A stretch of 64,000 nt of DNA from Paenibacillus eucommiae (GTDB lineage: Bacteria > Bacillota > Bacilli > Paenibacillales > NBRC-103111). How positions within the stretch are numbered: the stretch's first letter is position 1; each line of letters opens with the position of its first letter. This document shows, piece after piece, positions 44,549 to 53,336 of the stretch. Location of the stretch: positions 186,001-250,000 of the forward strand of contig NZ_JAGGLB010000002.1 in the NCBI RefSeq assembly GCF_017874215.1. Reading direction: 5' to 3'. The notes beneath the pieces are model-generated. The model saw only the letters and a program-made list of their open reading frames with translations, made no database searches and was not told the origin of the DNA. A program made the translations under genes and the position numbers.

Positions 44549-45676
44549 ATGTTAATCGGAATACCAAAAGAGATAAAGAACAATGAAAACCGTGTTGCCC
44601 TTACTCCTGCTGGCGTCGTATCCTTTGTGAAGGCTGGTCATCAGGTCATATTGGAAAATCAGGCCGGAATCGGCAGCGGATTTACGAATGAAGATTATCT
44701 GCAGGCTGGAGCGCAAATATTGGACCGTGCTGCTGATGTTTGGTCACGTGCGGATTTAATTATGAAGGTCAAAGAACCTGTAGCATCGGAATATCCTTTT
44801 TTCCGCAAAGACCTAATTTTGTTTATGTATTTGCACTTAGCGGCAGAACCTGAGTTAACCCGTGCTCTTAAAGAACAAGGTGTAACTGCCATTGCCTATG
44901 AAACTGTAGAATTAAACCGTTCCCTACCATTGCTTACCCCTATGAGCGAGGTAGCTGGACGGATGAGCGTACAGATTGGTGCGCAATTATTGGAAAAGCC
45001 TCATGGTGGAAAGGGGATTCTGCTTGGCGGGGTCCCGGGGGTAAAGCGTGGAAAGGTCACTATTATCGGCGGTGGAGTAGTAGGTACGAATGCGGCTAAG
45101 ATTGCTCTTGGACTTGGCGCTGATGTTACTATTATTGACTCCAATGCAGATCGTCTTCGCCAGTTGGATGATATTTTCGGTGCAGCGCTTCAAACCTTGA
45201 TGTCTAACCCGTTTGATATTGCTGCTGCCGTCGCTGAATCAGATTTAGCGATAGGAGCCGTACTAATTCCAGGAGCAAAAGCGCCAAAATTAGTCAGTGA
45301 GGACATGGTTAAAGCCATGAAACCAGGCTCTGTGGTCATTGATGTTGCAATTGACCAGGGTGGCATATTTGCTACAGCAGACCGGATTACTACCCATGAT
45401 AATCCTACCTATGTCAAGCACGGCGTCGTCCACTATGCAGTTGCTAATATGCCTGGTGCCGTACCACGCACCTCTACTCTTGCTTTGACAAATGTAACTC
45501 TGCCCTATGCCTTGCAAATTGCAAATAAGGGCTTGAGACAAGCCATTCAAGATAATCCTTCGCTTAGACTTGGTGTGAATGTAGCTGCAGGTTCAATCAC
45601 CTATGAAGCGGTGGCCAAAGCTCTTGGTGAGGAATACGTCCCTGTTGAGCAAGCTTTCCTTGCAGTTCGGGCTTAA
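44549..45676 (+). CDS. ald: alanine dehydrogenase
   Basis: 375 aa, NAD-dependent conversion of L-alanine to pyruvate and ammonia. [20 protein letters not shown], a catalytic Lys in LIMKVKEP, His in [10 protein letters not shown], the Rossmann loop [20 protein letters not shown] and the C-terminal [16 protein letters not shown] are all standard. GGAG precedes ATG 44549. With alr it links D-/L-alanine to central carbon and nitrogen metabolism. Confidence 0.97.
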   Translation: MLIGIPKEIKNNENRVALTPAGVVSFVKAGHQVILENQAGIGSGFTNEDYLQAGAQILDRAADVWSRADLIMKVKEPVASEYPFFRKDLILFMYLHLAAEPELTRALKEQGVTAIAYETVELNRSLPLLTPMSEVAGRMSVQIGAQLLEKPHGGKGILLGGVPGVKRGKVTIIGGGVVGTNAAKIALGLGADVTIIDSNADRLRQLDDIFGAALQTLMSNPFDIAAAVAESDLAIGAVLIPGAKAPKLVSEDMVKAMKPGSVVIDVAIDQGGIFATADRITTHDNPTYVKHGVVHYAVANMPGAVPRTSTLALTNVTLPYALQIANKGLRQAIQDNPSLRLGVNVAAGSITYEAVAKALGEEYVPVEQAFLAVRA

Positions 45677-45741
45677 GTTGAGCTTAAGTCAGGCTTTTGT
45701 CGGGCATGAGCATACTTCGGTTATGAACCTCTTCAAGGTTG

Positions 45742-45840
45742 TTATGGCTGTCTGTCCTTGTCGTATATGATCCGAACCATAGTAACAATAATAGCAACAA
45801 ACAATGATAATCCTATAAGTGTCCATGTTAAACCTAACAT
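45742..45840 (-). CDS. 32-aa single-pass membrane protein
   Basis: A short frame, MLGLTWTLIGLSLFVAIIVT and then MVRIIYDKDRQP: one membrane helix followed by a positive-charge tail, the usual look of bacterial small membrane proteins. AAAGGA lies eight bases before ATG 45840; an ATG six bases earlier is too close. Its leader (45846-45990, minus strand) contains a CCCGGGTC...GGCGGCCCGG hairpin and a poorly resolved structured region, so it may be regulated by its 5' UTR. No family recognised. Confidence 0.6.
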   Translation of the reverse strand: MLGLTWTLIGLSLFVAIIVTMVRIIYDKDRQP

Positions 45841-46061
45841 AACCATCGTCCTTTCTTGAAAAGCCGGGCCGCCTCATATGGTTCTTTAGACCCGGGTTTG
45901 CAACCTGTATTCTTGACCAGTTTGCGCTATTCAGATTAAGGAAATGTGTCTTTATAACTATTTATATCATAAAATTTTTCCATATATTTGTCAACAAAAT
46001 ACGACATTTTATTTCTTTTATTTTACTGTTTCTCAGTAAGACGATTTTCTTTTATAAACCA

Positions 46062-46097
46062 AACCAGGGCTGCGCTTTAGCAAAGCTCTGGTTTTTT
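46062..46097 (+). terminator. terminator downstream of ald
   Basis: AACCAGGGCT / AGCTCTGGTT stem then TTTTTT. It is 386 bp past the ald stop with no plus-strand gene between, so ald transcripts would run antisense to the 32-aa gene before stopping here. Confidence 0.75.
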
Positions 46098-46338
46098 GCT
46101 TTTTCATTTCATCTTTGCGATTAGCAATTGCGATAAATAGTCCTGAAACTCAGTGATCAAACCTGGATTTCAGCCCAGTAAAAAAAATGGGATCAAACGT
46201 TCTATTTTTTATTGATCTTGTCATTGATCCTTGGTATAATTAGACATAAGGGAAAATTGAGAGAGTCATTAAACATGGTTCATAAACCGTTAAATCAACG
46301 ATAACTATACTCAGACAAACACAGTGGAGATGGGTTAA

Positions 46339-46509
46339 ATGAACGATAATTTCTATGAAGAGCTGCACAACCTGAAGCATGAGGACGAAATGAGACCTAA
46401 AGTTCTTATGCAAGGCATCAAACGCATACTTGAAGAAAAGAAGGAAGAAAGCTTGCTCAAAAGATGGCTTCAGAGAAAGAAGAAGATTGAGCCCAGCCGC
46501 TGGAAGTAG
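46339..46509 (+). CDS. 56-aa charged small protein
   Basis: Frame MNDNFYEELHNLKHEDEMRP, then a basic half rich in Lys/Glu (ILEEKKEESLLKRWLQRKKK) ending IEPSRWK. GGAGATGGG lies a few bases before ATG 46339. Mostly helical and highly charged, no membrane helix, no family recognised. The region 46110-46338 before it has no other gene; 46510-46775 after it holds only the palindrome at 46675. Confidence 0.6.
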   Translation: MNDNFYEELHNLKHEDEMRPKVLMQGIKRILEEKKEESLLKRWLQRKKKIEPSRWK

Positions 46510-46674
46510 CGAAGCCATCCATTTTTAATTGACTCTCTATTGTTTTTCTCTCTTATCCAAGTATTGAACCGGCTTCCCTCAGTGGTCCTCTAACCCGTCT
46601 TATGATTATTTGAATCGAACCCTCCATTCATGTAAATAAACTCAAATACAATATTAACTATCCAATTCATATAC

Positions 46675-46695
46675 TTAGGTAGCGGTACTACCTAA
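46675..46695. promoter_or_regulatory. 21-bp palindromic operator
   Basis: TTAGGTAG-CGGTA-CTACCTAA, perfect eight-base arms. It lies about 10 bp upstream of a weak -35 whose -10 is TATAAT at 46727-46732, so it could be an activator or repressor site for the plsY-like operon. Confidence 0.7.
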
Positions 46696-46775
46696 ACATA
46701 GTACTAGTTTTAATCGCAAACAGCTTTATAATCAAACATAAACAAGATTATTCCTGAATGGGGTGAGGTTATTCC

Positions 46776-47348
46776 ATGCTCCAGACAGCTGTTCTCATCC
46801 TGGCTTATATAGTCGGCTGCTTTTCAACCGCTTATTTCCTCGTCAAGCTTCAATATGGTCAAGATATCCGTACGCTTGGAAGCAGGAATGTTGGAGCCAG
46901 GAATGCAGGGAGAATGTACGGCTCGAAAGCTTTTCTTATTACTTTTATAGGCGACACTTCCAAAGCTGCATTGGTGGTTTATGCAGCCGGGAAGGTCACA
47001 TCATCCTTGACTTACCTGCTGCTAGCTCTGCTGGCAGTCATTATTGGACACATTTATCCAGTGTTTTTAGGCTTCAAGGGCGGCAAAGGAATGTCCCCTT
47101 TTGCTGGTGGCGCGCTTATCCTGGATTGGAGAATTTTTCTTCTTATGCTTGCCCTCGCTCTGGTGTTTCTGATACTTTCCCGACGATTTTCACCAGCTGG
47201 TCTTACTGCTATTCTCACCTTTCCTCTGCTTATTTTCCATTTCCAGCATTCATGGACTAACGCTCTAATCGGACTACTTGCCGTATTTCTTATCCTCTAT
47301 GCGCACAGGAGCAACATCATGGAAATTGTTAGGAGTTGGACTACATGA
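46776..47348 (+). CDS. PlsY-family acyltransferase paralogue
   Basis: 190 aa, about five membrane helices. PlsY transfers acyl from acyl phosphate to glycerol-3-phosphate. Motif 2 is GSRNVGARNAGR instead of the common GSGNPGATN, motif 3 GHIYPVFLGFKGGKG is intact, and motif 1 (usually GSIPFG) is changed to GCFSTA. These changes fit a paralogue with another acyl acceptor rather than the housekeeping enzyme. It overlaps the next gene by 4 bp (ATGA), so their products probably act in one pathway. Confidence 0.85.
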   Translation: MLQTAVLILAYIVGCFSTAYFLVKLQYGQDIRTLGSRNVGARNAGRMYGSKAFLITFIGDTSKAALVVYAAGKVTSSLTYLLLALLAVIIGHIYPVFLGFKGGKGMSPFAGGALILDWRIFLLMLALALVFLILSRRFSPAGLTAILTFPLLIFHFQHSWTNALIGLLAVFLILYAHRSNIMEIVRSWTT

Positions 47349-48928
47349 GTTTAGTTTATAAAATTGCTTCGACCTCTATGGAGATGGAACAAATTCATAG
47401 ACTGAATTATATGACGTTTGTTGAAGAAATTCCGCAGCATGCACCGAATGATACAGGAAAGCGGGTTGACCGTTTTCATAATGAAAATATTTATTTAATC
47501 GGCAAGAAACGTGAGAAGCTTGTCGCCATGCTAGCTATACGAAATCAACGCCCATTTTCATTAGACGAGAAGCTTCCGCCGCTTGATGCCTATTTGCCCT
47601 TTGTTCCCCAGCACATGGTAGAAATCAGACTGTTATCTGTAGAAAAGGAACATCGGACAGGTCAGGTTTTTTATGGATTGGCGAAGTATTTGAAACGATA
47701 CCTATGGGACAATAACGTAGAATTAGCCATTATGTCTGGAACGACCCGTCAGCTTAAGCTTTATCGCAGGCTTGGCTTCATTCCATTTGCCCATCTCGTC
47801 GGTAATAAAGACGCAGTCTTCCAGCCTATGTATATGACCAAGCAATCCTTCGAAAGCTCAGATGCGGCTAAGCTGTTTGAACCGCCTGCATCCCAAACTG
47901 AGCCCGTAACCTTTTATGCTGGACCCGTACCTATTGAAGAAGATGTTGCCAATGTGATGAAGCAACAGCCCCTATCGCATCGCTCTTCGGCCTTTATGGA
48001 TACAATGAGTAACGTGCAAATGCTGTTAAAAGAAATGACACAAGCCAATCATGTAAAGGTTCTCTTGGGCTCAGGGACATTGGCGAATGATGCAATTGCG
48101 GGTCAGCTATCCCTATTGGATGGAAGGGGTCTCATTCTAGTAAACGGAGAGTTCGGACATCGGCTGGTGGATCATGCAGAGCGCATGGAATTAAAGTTTG
48201 ATGTTCTGGAGGAGACTTGGGGGAAACCGTTTAGTTTCGAAGACATTGAGCCTTACATGCGGGAAGGCTCTTATAGTTGGTTATGGGTTGTACATGGCGA
48301 AACCTCGACAGGCATGTTAAACGATGTTGAGGGTATACAGCAGCTTTGTCACGCATATCAAATCAAGCTATGTTTAGACTGTGTGAGCTCAATTGGTGCA
48401 GTTCGTGTGAATCTGGCACATGTTTATTTGGCCAGCGGTGTTAGTGGGAAAGCCATTGGCGGCTATACCGGACTTACTTTTGTCTTTCATCAGGAAGAAC
48501 TTGAGCCTTCTTCCAAGCTGCCGCGTTATCTCGATCTGGGCATGTACGCAGCAAAGAACAGTGTTCCCTTCTCACACTCATCAAATTTACTCGATGCATG
48601 TTCCCAGGCGCTTCAGAAATATTGTACTGACGATCCGTATGAACGGTTAATAGAAGTGTATGAATTATTAATTACAGAATTACAGCGTGCAGGCCTAACT
48701 ACTATGACTGAAAAGAAGCATGCTGCCCCTTTTATAGTGACGATTCCATTGGCAAAACCGCTTTCTTCCCAAACAATTGGGGATACTCTGGCGAAGGAAG
48801 GCTTTTTTGTCCAATATGAAAGCGACTATTTGCTGCACAATAATGTGTTTCAAATTGCGACGATAGGCATTACGGCTGCCAATGTGCTGGATTTAATCCG
48901 CTGCCTGGAAGCCTGTTTGTCCTCCTAA
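47345..48928 (+). CDS. GNAT acyltransferase fused to class V aminotransferase
   Basis: 527 aa. Residues about 1-170 are a GNAT domain close to N-acyl amino acid/homoserine-lactone synthases (LVAMLAIRNQRPFS, VEIRLLSVEKEHRTGQVFYG, LYRRLGFIPFAHLVG). Residues about 185-527 are a fold-type I class V aminotransferase (VTFYAGPVPIEEDV, GSGTLANDAIAGQL, HGETSTGMLNDVEG, CLDCVSSIGAV, with the PLP lysine probably in GVSGKAIGG). AGGAG is nine bases before ATG 47345. The pair with a membrane acyltransferase suggests synthesis of an acylated amino compound, perhaps an aminolipid; product unknown. Confidence 0.82.
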   Translation: MSLVYKIASTSMEMEQIHRLNYMTFVEEIPQHAPNDTGKRVDRFHNENIYLIGKKREKLVAMLAIRNQRPFSLDEKLPPLDAYLPFVPQHMVEIRLLSVEKEHRTGQVFYGLAKYLKRYLWDNNVELAIMSGTTRQLKLYRRLGFIPFAHLVGNKDAVFQPMYMTKQSFESSDAAKLFEPPASQTEPVTFYAGPVPIEEDVANVMKQQPLSHRSSAFMDTMSNVQMLLKEMTQANHVKVLLGSGTLANDAIAGQLSLLDGRGLILVNGEFGHRLVDHAERMELKFDVLEETWGKPFSFEDIEPYMREGSYSWLWVVHGETSTGMLNDVEGIQQLCHAYQIKLCLDCVSSIGAVRVNLAHVYLASGVSGKAIGGYTGLTFVFHQEELEPSSKLPRYLDLGMYAAKNSVPFSHSSNLLDACSQALQKYCTDDPYERLIEVYELLITELQRAGLTTMTEKKHAAPFIVTIPLAKPLSSQTIGDTLAKEGFFVQYESDYLLHNNVFQIATIGITAANVLDLIRCLEACLSS

Positions 48929-48940
48929 AATATCAAAAGA

Positions 48941-48984
48941 AAGCCGGGTCGAAGTCAGAACGTTGTCTGAATTCGGCTCGGCTT
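48941..48984. terminator. terminator between convergent operons
   Basis: AAGCCGGGTCGAAGTCAGA pairs with TCTGAATTCGGCTCGGCTT with three mismatches; short T-run follows. It ends the plsY-like operon and faces the GntR gene from the other side. Confidence 0.7.
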
Positions 48985-49014
48985 TGTATGGAAACCTCTT
49001 TCGTATTCTTCTAT

Positions 49015-49701
49015 TTATCCTCTCTGCTGAAGAAAGAAATTGGGATATTTTTGAAGAAGGGCATCTTTCTCAAAACGGGATTTCACATGTACTCTGAGTT
49101 CCTTCTCGGCTAATTCAAAGTTATGTTCACGAATATATTGGACGATCCAGGTATGCTGCTGTATAATGATTTCCCAATCAAAATAAACGGCTAACAGCAG
49201 GTTTCTAAACCGTTTATAGTGGGAAAGCATTTGCTGAATAAGGACCCAGATTCTATTTTTACCACATTTAATGAAAATTGTTCTATGGAACTCTTCATCA
49301 AGCTCGTGCAGCTTTTCGTAATTTTTGTGCTCGCTGTAAATTTTTTGCTGTGAAATAAGCACTTCCAAATCGATTAAGTCATTTTCGGTAAATATGTCAC
49401 AGGCTATTTTAAGGATGGCAACCTCCATAGTCTCTCTTACAAACCTGGCCTCTTCCACCTGATCCATATCAATCAAAGAAACGAAGGATCCCTTCTGCGG
49501 GTAAATCACGATCAGGCCTTCTTCGGCCAATTTAATAAAGGCTTCCCGGGTAGGTGTACGGCTGACCTCCAGCTTTTCGGCTATGTCCTTCTCGGAAATC
49601 ATGATGCCAGGCTCGAACTTTAAGGTCAGTATATTTTGTTTGACAATGTCATATACATAATCGCGATTCAACCCTTTTCCCAGCTTACTTTGCTTTTGCA
49701 A
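49015..49701 (-). CDS. GntR-family regulator (FadR/FCD subfamily)
   Basis: 228 aa from TTG 49701. The winged HTH (about 10-75: YVYDIVKQNILTLKFEPG, EKLEVSRTPTREAFIKLAEE) precedes an all-helical FCD ligand domain (about 90-215, with ELDEEFHRTIF and a later HTWIVQYIREHN, both metal/ligand His positions). The start is set by the promoter: transcription should begin near 49737, leaving ATG 49725 almost without leader, while TTG 49701 has GGGAG ten bases upstream. It probably represses itself and the transport operon at 56498 through TAGTTATACTA sites. Ligand: likely an intermediate of the sugar-acid pathway. Confidence 0.9.
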   Translation of the reverse strand: MQKQSKLGKGLNRDYVYDIVKQNILTLKFEPGIMISEKDIAEKLEVSRTPTREAFIKLAEEGLIVIYPQKGSFVSLIDMDQVEEARFVRETMEVAILKIACDIFTENDLIDLEVLISQQKIYSEHKNYEKLHELDEEFHRTIFIKCGKNRIWVLIQQMLSHYKRFRNLLLAVYFDWEIIIQQHTWIVQYIREHNFELAEKELRVHVKSRFEKDALLQKYPNFFLQQRG

Positions 49702-49738
49702 CTTCCATCTTCTCCCTACCAACATTATATTAATATAC

Positions 49739-49772
49739 TAGTTATACTAGCATAAGACCCAAAAACTTACAA
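49739..49772 (-). promoter_or_regulatory. gntR promoter with overlapping operator
   Basis: Minus strand: -35 TTGTAA (49767-49772), 17-bp spacer, -10 TAGTAT (49744-49749). The operator TAGTATAACTA (49739-49749) covers the -10 and fits the FadR-type consensus TnGTnnnACnA. Same layout as at 56744. Confidence 0.8.
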
Positions 49773-49791
49773 CTAATATCTATATTCCTGC

Positions 49792-51066
49792 TTACTTCTT
49801 GCTGAGATTTCCGTTCTCGTCAAAAATGAATGAATAAGGATCGGATAAAAGCTCAATATCGGAGTGGCTTCGCGCCTCTTCCAGCATACTAAGCGAAATT
49901 TCTATCTCTCCCAGATGCAGCGTGTCTCTAATACGCACTAGTCTGCACTGGTTGTAGTCTAATATATTGCATGTTTTAACCGCAGCCTTTATGGCATAGA
50001 AATCATTGTCCAATGTTGTGGAAATGTTGCAAGGCAAGCATACGGTTGAGGTCAGTCCATTGGCATAGGTGGCATCGGCGTTCATTTTTTCCACCAGGAG
50101 CCGGGTAGTGAAGTCGGATAATCCGATTCCCGCTGCATTTCCTTTCGATTCCTTGGTCAAATCCAGTGCAACAATTTTAGTTACTTCTGGTCCCCCATAT
50201 GCATACGGAGTCGGAAAGCGGCCTGTTACGTTCGGGTCCATGCCATCACCGCTAATGTTTTTACCAATGTAATCAATTACGAGCACATCAAACTCAGGCA
50301 TTAAAAATTTCGGCAGACGCTCCTTCGCTTCCACCAGCAGCCCAATCTCCCGCTGTTCGATTTGTTCCGTCGGGATCGCCTCAATCCGGTACGTTTGATC
50401 ATAGGCATTCTCGACAATCGCCACGCCAAAAAGAATCGGCAGCTTTCGGATCATGCAGCGGGCAGCGGCGGGCATATTGTCCGCCATGTGCTTAAAGCCA
50501 AGCTGATGAATCGCCTCAGCACCCTTTTGTTTGCCAAGACCGATGGCAATCATCTTTAACAAACCGCTTTCGTAAGGTCCGCGGAAAGCCGTGTGCGGCT
50601 TAATCCGGTTAATAACTACGATAGCATCTGCTTCCAACGCATATTTGTCGACATATACGGCTACTCCATTGTCCAATCTGTCTAACTCCACCACTTCCAT
50701 CGATGCCAGAATCGGCGTATCCATGGCAGCTTCCGTTATGCCAAGCTGCTTCAGTATTTCAAGCTGCCCTTCCGCAGTTGCTCCCCCATGACTGCCCATG
50801 CAGGGTACAATAAAAGGATGCGCGCCAACCGCTTTGATTTCATCAAGCAAAGCTCTCGTCATGATGGCCAAGTTGTTAATCCCTCTGCTGCCAACCGCTA
50901 CAGCTACGCGCTGTCCTTCCCGAATGCGGTCGAGTGTTCCAGGCGTTGTAAGCTCCTGCTTCATCTTGGCTGGAATATCCTTGATATGGCTGCTGTCAAA
51001 CTTTTGCCTGATGCGCACAACAGGTGGAATCGGAATGGGCTCAAGCAGCTTTTTGACCATACTCAT
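49792..51066 (-). CDS. LarA-like (DUF2088) protein
   Basis: 424 aa, lactate racemase superfamily. GQRVAVAVGSRGINNLAIMT (N-terminal domain) and CMGSHGGATAEGQLEIL (the region that holds the pincer-cofactor His in LarA) are visible; INRIKPHTAFRGPYESGLLK and GIGLSDFTTRLLV follow in the C-terminal half. In the family these proteins racemise or epimerise 2-hydroxyacids with a nickel-pincer cofactor, yet larB/C/E cofactor genes are not here, and several LarA homologues act on sugar acids. GGAGGG before ATG 51066; 4-bp overlap with the epimerase gene. Confidence 0.8.
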   Translation of the reverse strand: MSMVKKLLEPIPIPPVVRIRQKFDSSHIKDIPAKMKQELTTPGTLDRIREGQRVAVAVGSRGINNLAIMTRALLDEIKAVGAHPFIVPCMGSHGGATAEGQLEILKQLGITEAAMDTPILASMEVVELDRLDNGVAVYVDKYALEADAIVVINRIKPHTAFRGPYESGLLKMIAIGLGKQKGAEAIHQLGFKHMADNMPAAARCMIRKLPILFGVAIVENAYDQTYRIEAIPTEQIEQREIGLLVEAKERLPKFLMPEFDVLVIDYIGKNISGDGMDPNVTGRFPTPYAYGGPEVTKIVALDLTKESKGNAAGIGLSDFTTRLLVEKMNADATYANGLTSTVCLPCNISTTLDNDFYAIKAAVKTCNILDYNQCRLVRIRDTLHLGEIEISLSMLEEARSHSDIELLSDPYSFIFDENGNLSKK

Positions 51067-52385
51067 AGGAGTCCCTCCTTCATACCGTGCTGCTCCATAG
51101 ACAAACCGTCAAGCAATTCGATAACATAGATGAAATTCCGGATAATATGAAAGGGATCCTTGACCGGAAGAGCAACCACCTTATGAATCGGTTCCCCATT
51201 ACGCTTGCGGATCTGAATCCATTCCCCAATTTCCTTATCCGGATTCGGAAAGGTTAGGAACGTATAGTCATGAACCTTGCCATACATATCCATAAAAGCT
51301 TCATCCTGAGTCAGCTTATAACAAAGCAGTGAAGTGTACAAAGCTTCCGAATGAGGCCACCACAGCTTGTTATCCCAGTTTTGCTCTATTTGCTGCACCA
51401 TGGGCGTTAGCTCATGGCCGTTCTTATCCCCTGTAGGCTTGCCGCCCTCTCGATCAACAAACAGCAGCAATCCGCCATACTCAGAGTCCCATCCCAGCTC
51501 AAACATTTTTTTAGTAATTTTTGCAGCAGGCTTTACATAGGTTTGATCCTTGATTTTGAGTGAAGCATGAATCACAAACCACATATCCTCAATGACATGC
51601 CCAGGGTTGCAATACCGGCCCAGTAAGGAATCTAGCCGGCTGTTATCCATCCCGATCATTTCATTCAAGACACCTTGATCATCTGCAAAATGTACCATAA
51701 TTTCATCCATAAGCTGCTTGAGATTTTTCCGGTAGTGCCCCGTTTCCGCATCCCCAGCCCCTAGAGCCTCTTCCGCCTCCAGCAGTTCCTGGGTCAGATT
51801 GAGCATTATCATCGGAATATTATGAGATTTATAGCCTTCTGGTGTTGGATAAGGGGCCATATGATAGCTGCCCTTTTGATACCTCTTAAGGATAGAATCA
51901 TAGATCTTTCTGGCAAAATCTAAGCTATCTGCATCCTTCGCCACAGCAGCATACTTCGCGAGCCCGGCAGCAGCAAAACAATCCGCAAAAATACTGGAAT
52001 CATAGGGAACCTCATCCGATGCTCTCTTGGGATTACCTTTCTTGTCCATCAGAAACGTACAGTTCCCATTCTCTAACAGACTATGGTCCATCAGAAAGCG
52101 GGCGCCATGAGCTGCTAAATTCAGAAACTGCTTCTGCTCCCCTTCAGCAAAAACGCCACCCTCAAGCGATGCGAGCTTAGCATAGATCCAAACAAATCTG
52201 CCTTGTGACCAAGTATACTTATCATCACTAACAAGTGTGCTGCCTGAATTATCGTAACAGTTATAATAGCCTCCATCTTCCCAGTCAACCGAACGAAGCC
52301 AGAAAGGTAGTAACACGGTTTGCAAATGATCGATATAAAATTCCCGCAATGATTGCAATGATTGACTACTGCTTGGACGGTTCAT
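51063..52385 (-). CDS. AGE-family epimerase (N-acylglucosamine 2-epimerase fold)
   Basis: 440 aa, alpha6/alpha6-barrel. Motifs: YYNCYDNSGSTLVSDDKYTW, QGRFVWIYAKLA, PGHVIEDMWFVIHAS (catalytic His in a PGH motif), KLWWPHSEALYTSLLCYKLT and the C-terminal GEWIQIRKRNGEP. Relatives epimerise or isomerise free sugars such as mannose, cellobiose and N-acetylglucosamine. GGAG nine bases before ATG 52385. Coupled by ATGA overlap to the LarA-like gene. Confidence 0.9.
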   Translation of the reverse strand: MNRPSSSQSLQSLREFYIDHLQTVLLPFWLRSVDWEDGGYYNCYDNSGSTLVSDDKYTWSQGRFVWIYAKLASLEGGVFAEGEQKQFLNLAAHGARFLMDHSLLENGNCTFLMDKKGNPKRASDEVPYDSSIFADCFAAAGLAKYAAVAKDADSLDFARKIYDSILKRYQKGSYHMAPYPTPEGYKSHNIPMIMLNLTQELLEAEEALGAGDAETGHYRKNLKQLMDEIMVHFADDQGVLNEMIGMDNSRLDSLLGRYCNPGHVIEDMWFVIHASLKIKDQTYVKPAAKITKKMFELGWDSEYGGLLLFVDREGGKPTGDKNGHELTPMVQQIEQNWDNKLWWPHSEALYTSLLCYKLTQDEAFMDMYGKVHDYTFLTFPNPDKEIGEWIQIRKRNGEPIHKVVALPVKDPFHIIRNFIYVIELLDGLSMEQHGMKEGLL

Positions 52386-52397
52386 CCTGCTTAGCTC

Positions 52398-53267
52398 CTA
52401 TTCATGCTCCATAAGTTCTCTGGTCACCCGGGCCATTTCCGACAAGTCATTAGATCCATAGCCTTTGAGATGTCCAAGACGAAGCAGGTTTAATCCTCCA
52501 TCCAGAACGAAGGAAGGCATTTGCTGCTCATCAAACAGCCTTTTCACATACGTAATATCTTTGAGTGCAAAATCCAGGGAAAAAGAAGGATCATACGTTT
52601 TATTCACAATTTTGGCTCCATTGCTCTGATACATCGGGCAGCTCACCCCGCTTTGTCCGATAATTTCGAACAGCTTCTGCGTATCAAAACCCAGCTTCTC
52701 AGCCAGCGGAAATATTTCAGCATACAGCGCAACATACATAATGGACAAATAGTTATTGGCAAGCTTGGCGATATTCCCTGCCCCTGGGCCTCCAATATAA
52801 TGAACACCTCTAGAAGCAAACGTGCTGATTATGGGCAAACAATCCTCGTAGGTTTCCATGTCTCCACCAACTGTGACGATTAATGCCCCTTGTTCTGCAT
52901 GTGTGGGAGTTCCCGTTAAAGAGGCATCAGCGAAAAACCCTCCTGCAGCTGTAACTTTATGATAAAGCTCTTTCGAAGATAACGGATAGCTTGTGCTTAA
53001 ATCGATAATAGTTTTACCTGAAATTCCATAGGAAATAAATTCATGCACCGTTTCTTCCACTTGAACAGATCCGGGCAAAGACAGAAAAATCACATCGCTG
53101 CTTTCCAGAAGCTCCTTTTTATCCGCGGCAATTGTCGCAATCTGGGCAAAAGCTTGAAGATTCGTTGCGTTGATGTCAAATACAGCAGTTGAATACCCTT
53201 TGGATATTAATTGATGGCAAATTCCACTGCCCATACGGCCGAGTCCGATAAAACCTATTCTTTTCAT
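52398..53267 (-). CDS. NAD(P)-dependent dehydrogenase (3-hydroxyisobutyrate/tartronate-semialdehyde type)
   Basis: 289 aa. MKRIGFIGLGRMGSGICHQL (Rossmann loop), FLSLPGSVQVEE, DASLTGTPTHAEQGALIVTV (substrate-binding signature) and GPGAGNIAKLANNYL with the catalytic lysine in the usual place. GarR and YihU-like enzymes of this family reduce short semialdehydes formed in sugar-acid breakdown. Start ATG 53267 has AAGGA seven bases upstream; a longer reading to 53309 runs over it. Confidence 0.9.
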   Translation of the reverse strand: MKRIGFIGLGRMGSGICHQLISKGYSTAVFDINATNLQAFAQIATIAADKKELLESSDVIFLSLPGSVQVEETVHEFISYGISGKTIIDLSTSYPLSSKELYHKVTAAGGFFADASLTGTPTHAEQGALIVTVGGDMETYEDCLPIISTFASRGVHYIGGPGAGNIAKLANNYLSIMYVALYAEIFPLAEKLGFDTQKLFEIIGQSGVSCPMYQSNGAKIVNKTYDPSFSLDFALKDITYVKRLFDEQQMPSFVLDGGLNLLRLGHLKGYGSNDLSEMARVTRELMEHE

Positions 53268-53336
53268 ATGATGTTCCTTCTCTCCAGTTTGTAGGGGGAA
53301 GAGCAACATAGTTGCACTGCTGCCCTCCCGCTTTTT

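Noticed and set aside
46763-47260. 165-codon plus-strand frame overlapping the PlsY paralogue
   Set aside because: The other frame has all PlsY motifs, a good ribosome site and membrane helices; this one is Cys/Ser/Arg-rich and has none.
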